A DNA stretch of 64,000 nucleotides, taken from positions 124,001 through 188,000 of the forward strand of contig NZ_CAJHBL010000002.1 of the NCBI RefSeq assembly GCF_904846625.1, read 5' to 3'. Positions 34,784-43,293 of the stretch are shown here, piece by piece; within the stretch, counting starts at the first letter, position 1; each line of letters begins with the position of its first letter. The notes under the pieces were generated by a model. That model was given only the letters and a program-made list of their open reading frames with translations, did not search any database and was not told the origin of the DNA. Origin of the DNA: Psychrobacter sp. JCM 18900. Its GTDB lineage: Bacteria > Pseudomonadota > Gammaproteobacteria > Pseudomonadales > Moraxellaceae. A program made the translations under genes and the position numbers.

Positions 34784-35812
34784 ATGACCACGTCCGCTCA
34801 AGATACCAATGCTATGCCAAGTCATGAGTATTCTTATGATACCACTGCATTGCCGCATCAGCTGTTTGAGGGTACGACATGGCACAGTCGGCTGCTACCT
34901 AGTTTGAATAAATTCGTTTACCCTTATCGCTACTGGGGCGTCAATATTAGCGCATTGGCGACAGGGCAAGAACTTCCTGAAATTAGCACGGCGTCATTTG
35001 ATGAGAGTAAGTTTTTAGAAAAGTTACCATTACGTAAAGTATTACCGAAAAAGCTACTAGCAAAAGGTCTGCCTCTATTTTCAGCAAAGAAAAAGGCGCT
35101 ACAACAATTCTGTCCTGATGACTATCTACAGCATACTGACCTACAGAGTGCTAATAGCCTAAGTAACGATGAAAAACATGATAGTAACGGACAGTCTATT
35201 CAAGCACTAGAAAAACGTCTAAGCCAAGCATTTGAAAAACATGCAGGTAGCGCGCCTGAAGGCGATATGTTGGGATTGCTTGTCTGCCGTAATGCGGGCA
35301 TGTACTTTAGCCCAGTTAATTTTTACTTGGGGTTTGATGCGCAGCAAACGCCCACTCATTTACTGGCTGAAGTGTCTAATACGCCATGGGACAAGCGTTA
35401 TTACTACGGGTTTCTGTTAGAAGGAGAAGACACTGAGTTCTGTCATGACAAGGACTTTCACGTATCCCCTTTTAACCCTATTGATCAGCTGTACCGCTGG
35501 CAGGTAAATGTAAAACGTACTAAAACTGATGAGCAACCTAATACTGGCTTACAAGTGCGTATCGCTATCAATATCAGCGATGAGCGCGGTGACGTTCTAA
35601 AAACTGGTATAAAGATATCAGGCGTACTGATGACAGAGGATGCTGTTCGTCATAGCTTGCGGAAAAACCCTTTGATGAATATGACGTCATTAACCCGTAT
35701 TTATTGGCACGCGTTTAAGCTCTATGCGATTAAAAAGGTGCCATATATCAACTACGATGAAAAATTAGCTGACAGTCAACAGAAAGGCGGACATCAGAAA
35801 AGTAGACAGTAG
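34784..35812 (+). CDS. DUF1365 protein of the CFA cluster
   Basis: 342-residue DUF1365 protein. Visible family blocks are HSRLLPSLNKFVYPYRYWGVN, VCRNAGMYFSPVNFYLGFD, EVSNTPWDKRYYYGFL, DKDFHVSPFNPIDQLYRW and LTRIYWHAFKLYAIKKVP. It is presumed to act with the FAD oxidase and the cyclopropane synthase on membrane acyl chains; biochemistry is not established. The ATG at 34784 with AAGAGA upstream is chosen; the frame is open 72 bases further up but that would add a segment without family match. Its start is 83 bases after the previous gene. Confidence 0.86.
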   Translation: MTTSAQDTNAMPSHEYSYDTTALPHQLFEGTTWHSRLLPSLNKFVYPYRYWGVNISALATGQELPEISTASFDESKFLEKLPLRKVLPKKLLAKGLPLFSAKKKALQQFCPDDYLQHTDLQSANSLSNDEKHDSNGQSIQALEKRLSQAFEKHAGSAPEGDMLGLLVCRNAGMYFSPVNFYLGFDAQQTPTHLLAEVSNTPWDKRYYYGFLLEGEDTEFCHDKDFHVSPFNPIDQLYRWQVNVKRTKTDEQPNTGLQVRIAINISDERGDVLKTGIKISGVLMTEDAVRHSLRKNPLMNMTSLTRIYWHAFKLYAIKKVPYINYDEKLADSQQKGGHQKSRQ

Positions 35813-35959
35813 AAAAGCAGCTAGCAGAAAAATAATAGTCAAAAAAGATGTCTTATAGTTACAGCAATTTTTAAATATCAACAATCCAAAAATCTCGTCA
35901 ATGTAATACTAAGAATGAATCACTAAAAAATAAAGCATTTAAACAAGGATAAATACACG

Positions 35960-37414
35960 ATGCCAGCACGACCGACCGATCGAGCACCAGTCACAAAACT
36001 AGAAAAATTAACTGCTCGTGTGAGCAAAGTAGTTAATGAAAGTGCTGTACTACAGCCAGTCAGCAATAGTGTGAATCACTTAGCGAGAAAGCTTATCTTT
36101 CGTGCGTTACAGCACGTTCAGTTTGGTAGCCTCACGTTGATTGAGACATTCGATGAGCAGGAACCTAAGACAAGTAGCTTTGGTAAAGTAGCTACTAATG
36201 ACGCTAGTAGCTCGGCGGTTGGTCGCCATTCGCTACATGTGACGTTACAAATTCATGATCCTGCTGTTTATCGTCAGCTATTACTTGGTGGCTCTATCGC
36301 GCTAGCAGACAGTTATATCGATGGTGAATGGGATACGGATGATCTAACAGGTTTGATTCGCTTGGCAGCTCGTAACTTAGCCGTACTCAATAAACTAGAG
36401 AATCGTTTTGCTGGTATTAGTAAAGCATTTGAAAAAGCGAAGCATCAGCTGCGTAGCAATGACAAATCTGGCTCCAAATCCAATATCTTAGCGCATTATG
36501 ATTTGGGCAATGACATGTATGAGCGGTTTTTGGACGATACGATGATGTACTCATCAGCAGTTTATCCTACACCTGACGTGACGCTCAGTGATGCTCAGCA
36601 GCACAAATTATCTCTTATATGCCAACGTTTACAGCTCAGTGCGGATGATAATGTGATTGAAATCGGTACAGGGTGGGGCGGTTTTGCTATCTTTGCGGCC
36701 AAGCATTACGGCTGCCATGTGACCACCACGACTATCTCTGATGCCCAGTATGATGAAGCGAAGCGACGAGTCGAGGCGGCAGGGCTGTCTGACAAAATCA
36801 CGCTACTCAAGCAAGATTACCGCGAGCTGACAGGTCAATATGACAAGTTAGTCAGTATCGAGATGATTGAAGCGGTGGGGCATGAGTATTTGCCGACGTT
36901 CTTTGCTAAATGTAATAGCTTGCTCAAGCCGACAGGTCTTATGGTATTGCAGGCCATCACCTTTAATGATCAAAATTATCAAGACTATATCGATTCAGTC
37001 GATTTTATCCAAACGCATATCTTCCCAGGTGGTTGTCTGCTTTCAAACCAAGAGCTGACGACACAATTTACTGAACAAACCGATATGGTCGTCAAACAAT
37101 TGCATGATTATGGTTTTGATTATGCGTATACGCTGCGTGACTGGCGTGCTGCATTTATGGCCCAGCGTGCAGAGATTCAAGCGCTTGGCTATGACGATGC
37201 CTTTATACGCCTATGGGAGTTTTACTTCTGTTACTGCGAAGGGGGATTCTTGGAGCGCACGATCGGTGTGGTGCAAGTCACTGCGGTGAAGCCTAACAAT
37301 ATCGACACGCTGCATTTTTCTGATCTGCCATCTGCCGTCTTAAATCATAAAACGGTTTTGAACGATGAGACAGCCTTTAATGATGCAGATATGACAGACA
37401 CCGCATCGGTATAA
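35960..37414 (+). CDS. cfa: Cyclopropane-fatty-acyl-phospholipid synthase family methyltransferase
   Basis: 484-residue CFA synthase-type SAM methyltransferase. It adds a methylene (or methyl) from SAM to unsaturated acyl chains of phospholipids. Motifs: LGGSIALADSYIDGEWD, LAHYDLGNDMYERFLDD, MMYSSAVY, SAM site VIEIGTGWGGFAIFAA, VSIEMIEAVGHEY, DFIQTHIFPGG, FLERTIGVVQ. The N-terminal 90 residues are a variable region. It ends the SDR/FAD-oxidase/DUF1365 operon, and such clusters can make cyclopropane, methylated or furan fatty acids, so the product is not certain. AAGGA lies eleven bases from the ATG. Confidence 0.9.
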   Translation: MPARPTDRAPVTKLEKLTARVSKVVNESAVLQPVSNSVNHLARKLIFRALQHVQFGSLTLIETFDEQEPKTSSFGKVATNDASSSAVGRHSLHVTLQIHDPAVYRQLLLGGSIALADSYIDGEWDTDDLTGLIRLAARNLAVLNKLENRFAGISKAFEKAKHQLRSNDKSGSKSNILAHYDLGNDMYERFLDDTMMYSSAVYPTPDVTLSDAQQHKLSLICQRLQLSADDNVIEIGTGWGGFAIFAAKHYGCHVTTTTISDAQYDEAKRRVEAAGLSDKITLLKQDYRELTGQYDKLVSIEMIEAVGHEYLPTFFAKCNSLLKPTGLMVLQAITFNDQNYQDYIDSVDFIQTHIFPGGCLLSNQELTTQFTEQTDMVVKQLHDYGFDYAYTLRDWRAAFMAQRAEIQALGYDDAFIRLWEFYFCYCEGGFLERTIGVVQVTAVKPNNIDTLHFSDLPSAVLNHKTVLNDETAFNDADMTDTASV

Positions 37415-37453
37415 GTTAGGTGATATAGATAGGGTTTGCTTATAACTTTCATA

Positions 37454-37484
37454 GGGTCTCATACTGTCTAACAGTTTGAGACCC
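37454..37484. terminator. Hairpin between convergent cfa and MFS genes
   Basis: GGGTCTCATACTG / CAGTTTGAGACCC, 12 of 13 pairs with a TCTAA loop. No T tract, so it may be a weak bidirectional terminator or mRNA 3' stabiliser. Confidence 0.5.
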
Positions 37485-37529
37485 ATATGTTGAGAGGTTG
37501 TACATTGAAAGGTTTTACATCGAAAGGTA

Positions 37530-38702
37530 CTACGATGCTTGCAGGGCACGCTTATCACGCAGACCTGAATAGCGTGTGACCGCTAATGCCATTAAAGAGA
37601 TGACAGCGCCGATCCAAGCTGTATCTTGCAACGACATATTTTCGACCACGCTACCACCGATGATTGAGCCTAATGCAATACCGACATTAAATGCAGCAAT
37701 GTTCAATCCAGAAGCGACATCGACGGCGTTCGGTGTATATTTTTCAGCTTGTTTGACCACGTAGATTTGTAGGCCTGGTACGTTACCAAAGGCGAAAGCA
37801 CCCCATACCAAAATAGTCAGCACAGCAGCAATCTTGGATTGCATAGTAAAGGTGAACAATAAAAGAATGACACTTAAGGCGCTAAATATAATGCTAAGCG
37901 CACTAATAGGGCCACGTTTATCTGCAAGTTTTCCGCCCCAGATATTACCGATCGCAACAGACACGCCATATACGAGCATGATGAGACCAATGGCTGATGG
38001 TGCAAATTTGGTCTGCTGCTCTAAGATAGGTGCTAGGTAGGTAAACGCCGTAAACGTACCGCCATAGCCAAGAATAGTCATTAGATAAACTAGCAGTAGT
38101 TGTGGTTTTACAATGACTTGTAGTTGCTCTTTGAACGTTGCAGGGATAGATTTCTTAAGGTTTTTCGGTACCAATATGGCGCTACCAATTAAAGCGATTA
38201 AACCCAGTACTGAGACGACTAGAAACGTAGCGCGCCAACCGAAATGCTGTCCAATCCATGTGCCAAGAGGTACACCAGTGACGAGCGCCACGGTAAGTCC
38301 TGTAAACATAATGGCAATTGCGCTGGCTTCTTTTTCTTTACTGACAAGACTGGTAGCAATCATGGAACCAATAGAGAAAAACACACCATGCGCTAGACCA
38401 GTCAAGATACGGGCAAGTATTAAGGTTTCATAACTGGGTGCTTGCCAAGCCAGCAAGTTGCCGATGACAAACAGACCCATTAGGCTCATCAGTACTATTT
38501 TACGGTTCCAGCGGCCAGTGAGTGCGGTAAGTATAGGGGCACCGATAGCAACACCAACAGCATATAGGCTAACGAGCAACCCTGCTGAAGGTAAGCTCAC
38601 GCCTAGATCGGCGGCAATAGTTGGCACCAATCCAACGATGACAAATTCGGTTGTCCCAATTGCAAATGCGCTTAGAGTAAGCGCCCATAAAGCGAGTGGC
38701 AT
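37530..38702 (-). CDS. MFS efflux transporter (AraJ/SotB-like)
   Basis: 390-residue major facilitator with twelve hydrophobic segments. It starts ALWALTLSAFAIGTTEFVIVG, the usual opening of the DHA1 exporter group (AraJ, SotB, YdhP), and has RWNRKIVLMSLMGLF in the loop 2-3 motif and VTGVPLGTWIGQHFGWRATF in helix 5. Substrate unknown; sugars and drugs are both known for relatives. AGGA eight bases upstream. A LysR-type regulator is divergent with a 105-base gap, and probably controls it. Confidence 0.88.
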   Translation of the reverse strand: MPLALWALTLSAFAIGTTEFVIVGLVPTIAADLGVSLPSAGLLVSLYAVGVAIGAPILTALTGRWNRKIVLMSLMGLFVIGNLLAWQAPSYETLILARILTGLAHGVFFSIGSMIATSLVSKEKEASAIAIMFTGLTVALVTGVPLGTWIGQHFGWRATFLVVSVLGLIALIGSAILVPKNLKKSIPATFKEQLQVIVKPQLLLVYLMTILGYGGTFTAFTYLAPILEQQTKFAPSAIGLIMLVYGVSVAIGNIWGGKLADKRGPISALSIIFSALSVILLLFTFTMQSKIAAVLTILVWGAFAFGNVPGLQIYVVKQAEKYTPNAVDVASGLNIAAFNVGIALGSIIGGSVVENMSLQDTAWIGAVISLMALAVTRYSGLRDKRALQAS

Positions 38703-38779
38703 AACGACATCCTAATAATTAAATGATGCGCGTAGTTTGACCGATTTATAGTTTGCAAAAAACAGCATAAATGACAAAA

Positions 38780-38804
38780 TACCTTTGTTAATTTTGTAAA
38801 GGTA
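38780..38804. promoter_or_regulatory. 25-bp dyad in the MFS/LysR control region
   Basis: TACCTTT-11 bases-AAAGGTA, immediately before the LysR ATG and overlapping its ribosome site. The spacing suits a LysR-type (T-N11-A) site, but the right arm is also the Shine-Dalgarno sequence, so part of the symmetry may be accidental. Confidence 0.35.
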
Positions 38805-38807
38805 ATC

Positions 38808-39713
38808 ATGATGATGGGACATGCTAAAACAGAAGATATAGAGATATTTTTGACGGTAGTAGACACGGGCAGCTTTACTGGCGCTGCCAACTTACTGAAT
38901 CAGCAAGTAGCTAAGGTATCTCGTGCAGTGTCCAGACTCGAAGATACACTGCAATGCACGCTGCTAAATAGAACGACACGGCGCTTGGAGCTGACGGAGG
39001 AAGGGCATGTCTTTATAAGATATGCGCGTGAGAGTTTAAATACGTTATATACCGGTGAAGAGGCGATTAAGCTGTTAAAACAAGCGCCGAGTGGGCATCT
39101 ACGAATTGACGCCGCCAGCCCGTTTGTCTTTCATCAACTGACGCCTTTGGTTGGTGATTTTGTGGCGCAATATCCACACATTACGCTCGACCTTACCTCG
39201 CATGACAATATTATTGATTTGCTTGAGCACAAGACGGATCTGGCTATCAGAATTGGCGATTTAAAAGACTCAAATCTGCATGCGCGTCTATTAGGTAACA
39301 GTAAGCTGCGGCTAGTAGCCAGTCCTGAATATTTATATCAGCATAATGAAGTAGCTCATATTGATGATTTGAATATTGAGGATTTGAGCACTCATAAATT
39401 AATTGGCTTTAACGATGCGTCAAAACTAAATAGTTGGCCACTAAAAACATCAGTGAAGCTCAATTTTCATATGACTGGCAGTAGTGGCGAGACCTTGCGT
39501 CAACTATGTTTAAATCACCAAGGTATCGCTTTACTGTCACATTTTATGATTGGTGAAGATTTGGAGTCTGGCAGATTGGTTGAAGTATTGCCTGAAGCGA
39601 TAGTCAGACCAAATAACCGCGAAGCCATACAGGCGGTATATTACAAAAACAGTGCCGTATCTTCGCGTATTCTGGCATTTTTAGACTTTATCCAACCAAG
39701 ATTAACATTGTAA
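38808..39713 (+). CDS. LysR-family transcriptional regulator
   Basis: 301-residue LTTR. The N-terminal winged helix is EDIEIFLTVVDTGSFTGAANLLN with VAKVSRAVSRLEDTL as recognition helix; the effector domain begins SGHLRIDAASPFVFHQLTPLV and shows two Rossmann-like halves (DLAIRIGDLKDSNLHARLLG). Subgroup resembles the CrgA/YafC-type regulators. Three ATGs in a row begin the gene. It is divergent from the MFS exporter and followed 39 bases later by the DUF2177 gene, which it may co-transcribe. Ligand unknown. Confidence 0.92.
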   Translation: MMMGHAKTEDIEIFLTVVDTGSFTGAANLLNQQVAKVSRAVSRLEDTLQCTLLNRTTRRLELTEEGHVFIRYARESLNTLYTGEEAIKLLKQAPSGHLRIDAASPFVFHQLTPLVGDFVAQYPHITLDLTSHDNIIDLLEHKTDLAIRIGDLKDSNLHARLLGNSKLRLVASPEYLYQHNEVAHIDDLNIEDLSTHKLIGFNDASKLNSWPLKTSVKLNFHMTGSSGETLRQLCLNHQGIALLSHFMIGEDLESGRLVEVLPEAIVRPNNREAIQAVYYKNSAVSSRILAFLDFIQPRLTL

Positions 39714-39752
39714 CTTTTATCCGTTTTTATTCATTTTATAAGAGGTAATATC

Positions 39753-40163
39753 ATGGGTTACGTTTTTATTTATCTCGCTGCTGTGGTTATCTTTTTGGGT
39801 GTCGATGCTGTATGGCTAACGACTATGAAAGGCGCCTTTTATGAGTCGCGTATCGGGCATCTATTGGCTGATGAGCCAAACATGATGGCCGCTGGCGTGT
39901 TTTATATGTTTTATATATTGGCACTTTGTATTTTGGTTTTATATCCGCAAATTAAAGCTGGCGCATCCGTTGGTCATATCTTCTTACTCGGCGGGCTGAT
40001 TGGCTTGATGGCTTACGGGACATATGACTTTACCAATTTGGCACTGTATAAAGGCTTTACGCTAGATACAGCGTTGGTTGACTTTGTATGGGGTGGTATT
40101 TTGACCGGTTCAGTGAGTGCGATAGTGGCATGGCTTGCGTATCGCTTTCATTGGTTAAGCTAA
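39753..40163 (+). CDS. DUF2177 membrane protein
   Basis: 136-residue inner-membrane protein with four hydrophobic segments. Family marks: FLGVDAVWLTTM near residue 16, FYESRIGHLLAD, GLMAYGTYDFTNLALYK and DFVWGGILTG. DUF2177 has no known role. AGAGGT precedes the ATG. It sits directly after the LysR gene on the same strand. Confidence 0.85.
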   Translation: MGYVFIYLAAVVIFLGVDAVWLTTMKGAFYESRIGHLLADEPNMMAAGVFYMFYILALCILVLYPQIKAGASVGHIFLLGGLIGLMAYGTYDFTNLALYKGFTLDTALVDFVWGGILTGSVSAIVAWLAYRFHWLS

Positions 40164-40314
40164 TGCTTATATCTTGGCCTATATAACGCTGTTTAAATAG
40201 CCCTGATTTACACAATTTAGACTGTCCAATGACAGAGGTCTGTTTGTGCTATATGGCGACCTGCTGTATAAATGGTAGACATAATAAATAAGTGTCAAAC
40301 CATTAAGGAATATT

Positions 40315-40875
40315 ATGCCGCAATACAATACCAGCTCCACTGCCAAAAAAGCCCCGTTAAACCACGAGCTATACATGTCAGTACTGATGACGCCTGATAT
40401 GGCGAATTTCATTGGCAATGTGCATGGTGGGGATTTGCTCAAGATGCTTGATCAGGTCGCTTATGCTTGTGCCAGTCGCTATAGTGGTAATTATGTGGTG
40501 ACACTGTCTGTCGATCAGGTGATGTTCCGTGAGCCGATATATGTAGGTGAGTTGGTTACTTTTGCAGCCAGTGTCAATTATGTTGGTAACACTTCAATGG
40601 AAGTAGGTATCCGCGTCGAAGCAGAAGATGTGCGTGGTCGTACTGTTCGTCATACCAATAGCTGTTACTTTACGATGGTGGCTATCGATGACAATGGTAA
40701 ACCGACATCCGCACCGCCACTCGATATCAAAAACAAGATGCAGCAATGTCGAGCTGATGCAGCTAAAGAACGAAAGAAGCTGCGTATGGAAAGCTCGCAT
40801 CGTCCAAGTTGTGATTTCGAAGAAATTAACAAGCAGTTTGGCGAACACGAAGCAGATGCCGAGGTAGAAAAGTAG
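40315..40875 (+). CDS. Acyl-CoA thioesterase, hotdog fold
   Basis: 186-residue hotdog-fold thioesterase of the YciA/BACH type hydrolysing acyl-CoA to free acid. GNVHGGDLLKMLDQVAYACAS (in parts) has the catalytic Asp/His region, followed by LSVDQVMFREPIYVGELV and FTMVAIDDNGKP. A charged 45-residue C-terminal tail (ADAAKERKKLRMESSH and on) is longer than in YciA. AAGGA precedes the ATG. Six 10-bp repeats follow the stop codon. Chain-length preference unknown. Confidence 0.88.
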   Translation: MPQYNTSSTAKKAPLNHELYMSVLMTPDMANFIGNVHGGDLLKMLDQVAYACASRYSGNYVVTLSVDQVMFREPIYVGELVTFAASVNYVGNTSMEVGIRVEAEDVRGRTVRHTNSCYFTMVAIDDNGKPTSAPPLDIKNKMQQCRADAAKERKKLRMESSHRPSCDFEEINKQFGEHEADAEVEK

Positions 40876-40879
40876 CCCA

Positions 40880-40939
40880 AGTTATTCAAAGCTATCTAAA
40901 GTTATTTAAAGCTATCTAAAATTGTATAAAGTTATCTAA
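40880..40939. repeat. 6 x 10-bp tandem repeat
   Basis: Six head-to-tail copies of a degenerate unit AGYTATYTAA (copies 2 and 4 identical) directly after the thioesterase stop codon. Copy number could vary between strains. The rest of the gap to 41081 is plain. Confidence 0.75.
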
Positions 40940-41081
40940 TTTTATTGAATTAATAATTCATACAACGACTCACTAAAAAGACACTGTTATTGTAGAGCGC
41001 TTATTTTAAGCTGATATAGATTTCAAGCCATTCATCTATGGCAAAATTCTACTATCAATACGTTATTTCAGTGAGTCTAGC

Positions 41082-42170
41082 ATGAGTCTAAAGCCATCTA
41101 TTGCTAATCCCCAGCGCCATTTACCAGCCTCTCCTAAGGCGCAAACACCTCGCGCGCGTGGGGCAGGTAATCCTAAAATTTCAAATGATCCTGAACTAAA
41201 ACATACCCTTAATCAAAGCCCTGAAACTAATGATGAGTATTCAGGCTCACTGATCACTGTGTTGATTGCGGTCGGGGCCAATCTGGTTATCGCTATCGCA
41301 AAAACTGTTGCCGCCTTTATGACAGGCTCAGCCTCTATGATTGCGGAAGCAGCTCATTCATGGGCGGATGCTGGCAATGGTACTTTGCTAATCGTCGCAG
41401 AAAAAAAATCCATCAAACCTGCTGATAAAAGCCATCCGTTAGGCTATGGCAAAGAGTCTTATGTTTGGTCGATGATTGCTGCTTTTGGTGTATTTACGGC
41501 AGGTTCGATTGTCTCTATCTATACCGGTATTAAGGAATGGAACGCTACTGAGTCTGAGGCTAATTATACGATTGGCTTTATCGTATTGGCAGTGGCATTT
41601 GTGCTCGAAGGGATCTCATTGGTTCAGGCTTACAGACAAAGTAAAAAACATGGTGAAGCGCTTGATATCAGTGCGCTTGGCTATGTCGTAGATACGTCTA
41701 ACCCAACGTTGCGCGGTGTATTCTTTGAAGATTTAGCAGCGGTTATCGGTTTGGTGATTGCCGCTGCTGCTATGGGTATGCACGCTTATACGGGTGAACC
41801 ATATTGGGATGCGTTAGGGTCTATCATCGTCGGGCTATTATTGGGCATTGTCGCCATATTTTTGATCAGTCGTAACCGAGATTTCTTGGTCGGACATAGA
41901 GTCACTGACCGTATGCACGAATATGTTTTGAGCGAGCTGTTGAATCATCCAGATATCGATAGTGTGTCCTATCTGCACCTAGAGTGGGTCGGCCCAAAAA
42001 AGATATTTATGGTGGCAGCAGTAGATATCGCAGGGAATCAAAAAGAAGAACATATCGCTCAGAAGTTTGAAGAGATTGAAAATTTATTCAGAGGTAACCC
42101 AGTCTTTCAAGAGGCTATCTTGACGCTGTCAGAACCTAACGCTGAGCTACTAAGTTTAGAGAATATTTAA
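41082..42170 (+). CDS. Cation diffusion facilitator (CDF) exporter
   Basis: 362-residue CDF-family metal/proton antiporter. Six hydrophobic segments follow a polar 60-residue N-terminal tail (Pro, Lys, Asn-rich). Metal-site residues are visible in AEAAHSWADAGNG (helix 2) and in the helix 5 region FFEDLAAVIGLV; HPLGYGKESYVWS is the family loop. The C-terminal cytosolic domain ends in ILTLSEPN. Here helix 2 has HSWAD and helix 5 EDLAA, a less common pattern than FieF (DxxxD), so zinc or manganese specificity is not assignable. The ribosome site is weak. Confidence 0.88.
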   Translation: MSLKPSIANPQRHLPASPKAQTPRARGAGNPKISNDPELKHTLNQSPETNDEYSGSLITVLIAVGANLVIAIAKTVAAFMTGSASMIAEAAHSWADAGNGTLLIVAEKKSIKPADKSHPLGYGKESYVWSMIAAFGVFTAGSIVSIYTGIKEWNATESEANYTIGFIVLAVAFVLEGISLVQAYRQSKKHGEALDISALGYVVDTSNPTLRGVFFEDLAAVIGLVIAAAAMGMHAYTGEPYWDALGSIIVGLLLGIVAIFLISRNRDFLVGHRVTDRMHEYVLSELLNHPDIDSVSYLHLEWVGPKKIFMVAAVDIAGNQKEEHIAQKFEEIENLFRGNPVFQEAILTLSEPNAELLSLENI

Positions 42171-42256
42171 TCTGGGGTTTGATGAATTGAATATGTAATA
42201 TGTATGTTTTATCGAATGCTTCTAAGTATTCTTTTTAAATTAACAAAACACCAAAC

Positions 42257-42290
42257 AAAAAAAAGCCGTCAATCATGACGGCTTTTTTTA
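42257..42290. terminator. Bidirectional terminator, CDF gene / dps
   Basis: AAAAAAGCCGTCA / TGACGGCTTTTTT with a short ATCA loop; A and T tracts suit both convergent genes. Confidence 0.88.
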
Positions 42291-42328
42291 TGACTCTAGT
42301 ACTTAGTAATTATTTAACTTAAACGATA

Positions 42329-42811
42329 CTATTTTTTCGGCGCGTTTGCGCCGATGAACCATGCATCTTTATCGATGATACGGCTAGCTTCTGTAAATAA
42401 GTCAGCGGTGTCTTCATCACCTGCGTCGCCAGCAGTAGCAATCGCTTCACGCAATGTCTCTGCGACTTTTTTATAACGGCTTGTTAGCTCACGAACATGC
42501 TGATCTACTTCAGTGATATCGGTTGGGTAGTCATCTAAAATAGATTCTCTCACTACGCGACTTGCTAAACCGTTTGGTTGACCGCCTAAAATCACAATGC
42601 GCTCTGCGATAGTATCTGATACTTCGAGGATACGATCTGATGTCTCATCTAATAATTGATGCACACCGATAAAGCCAGTACCTTGTAGATTCCAATGACA
42701 CTGTTTGCCATCTAAGGTCAAATCAATAACGTTTGCTAGGTTAGCGTTTAGCAAATCAATCATTTTTTTCGCAGTTTCGTCTGAAATACCACTTGCGTAA
42801 CGTTCTCTCAT
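42329..42811 (-). CDS. dps: Dps-family DNA-binding ferritin-like protein
   Basis: 160-residue Dps. It stores iron using hydrogen peroxide and protects DNA. The inter-subunit ferroxidase ligands are in KQCHWNLQGTGFIGVHQLLDETSDRI (given in parts: H in CHWNLQG, H in VHQLLDE, D and E just after). Length is typical. N terminus MRERYASGISDE is short with few Lys, so DNA binding may be weaker than in E. coli Dps. GGAG seven bases from the ATG. The upstream gap of 482 bases is shared with uvrB; an OxyR site was not identified. Confidence 0.93.
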   Translation of the reverse strand: MRERYASGISDETAKKMIDLLNANLANVIDLTLDGKQCHWNLQGTGFIGVHQLLDETSDRILEVSDTIAERIVILGGQPNGLASRVVRESILDDYPTDITEVDQHVRELTSRYKKVAETLREAIATAGDAGDEDTADLFTEASRIIDKDAWFIGANAPKK

Positions 42812-43293
42812 ATTTTACTCCGTCATTTATTTAAAATTATTATATTGAATGAAAGTTCAATGTATTTTTATTGGTCTTCTATTCGATGACAATCAAGTTA
42901 AAACTAATGATAAGAATTGCTGTACAGCTATCAATTCATTAGTACTGATCACTAATACTTAGAAGTCATCAACTTGTTAATTCAATAACGATAATAGCAG
43001 CTTAACTCAGTGTTGGAACCGTTGAGTGTTAGGCTTTGTTAGGTGGTCGTGTAACGAGTTTGTTAACCATGAAAAGCTTTGTAAATTTATCAAATACTGT
43101 GTGCGTTTTTTATAACGATGTAAGTTTTATCCGCTAATATTAGGCTTTAACTTTTGATAAATCGTACATTTATATACTCATGTTTTGGGCAGCGAGAGAG
43201 CGTTTCGACTATAGGATAAGACTCCTTATCCTCCTTTAAAAACCGCTGCTCAGACCCCATATTGTTATAAACCTTAAGAAGAAGAAAGCCATT
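42812..43293. other. Divergent region, dps / uvrB
   Basis: 482 bases. A perfect 8-bp hairpin AGGATAAG-ACTC-CTTATCCT at 43213-43232 lies in the uvrB leader. I did not see a LexA-type box. Nothing else recognised. Confidence 0.5.

Noticed and set aside
43201-43293. LexA/SOS box before uvrB
   Set aside because: No CTG-N10-CAG-type site; Moraxellaceae largely lack classical LexA control.
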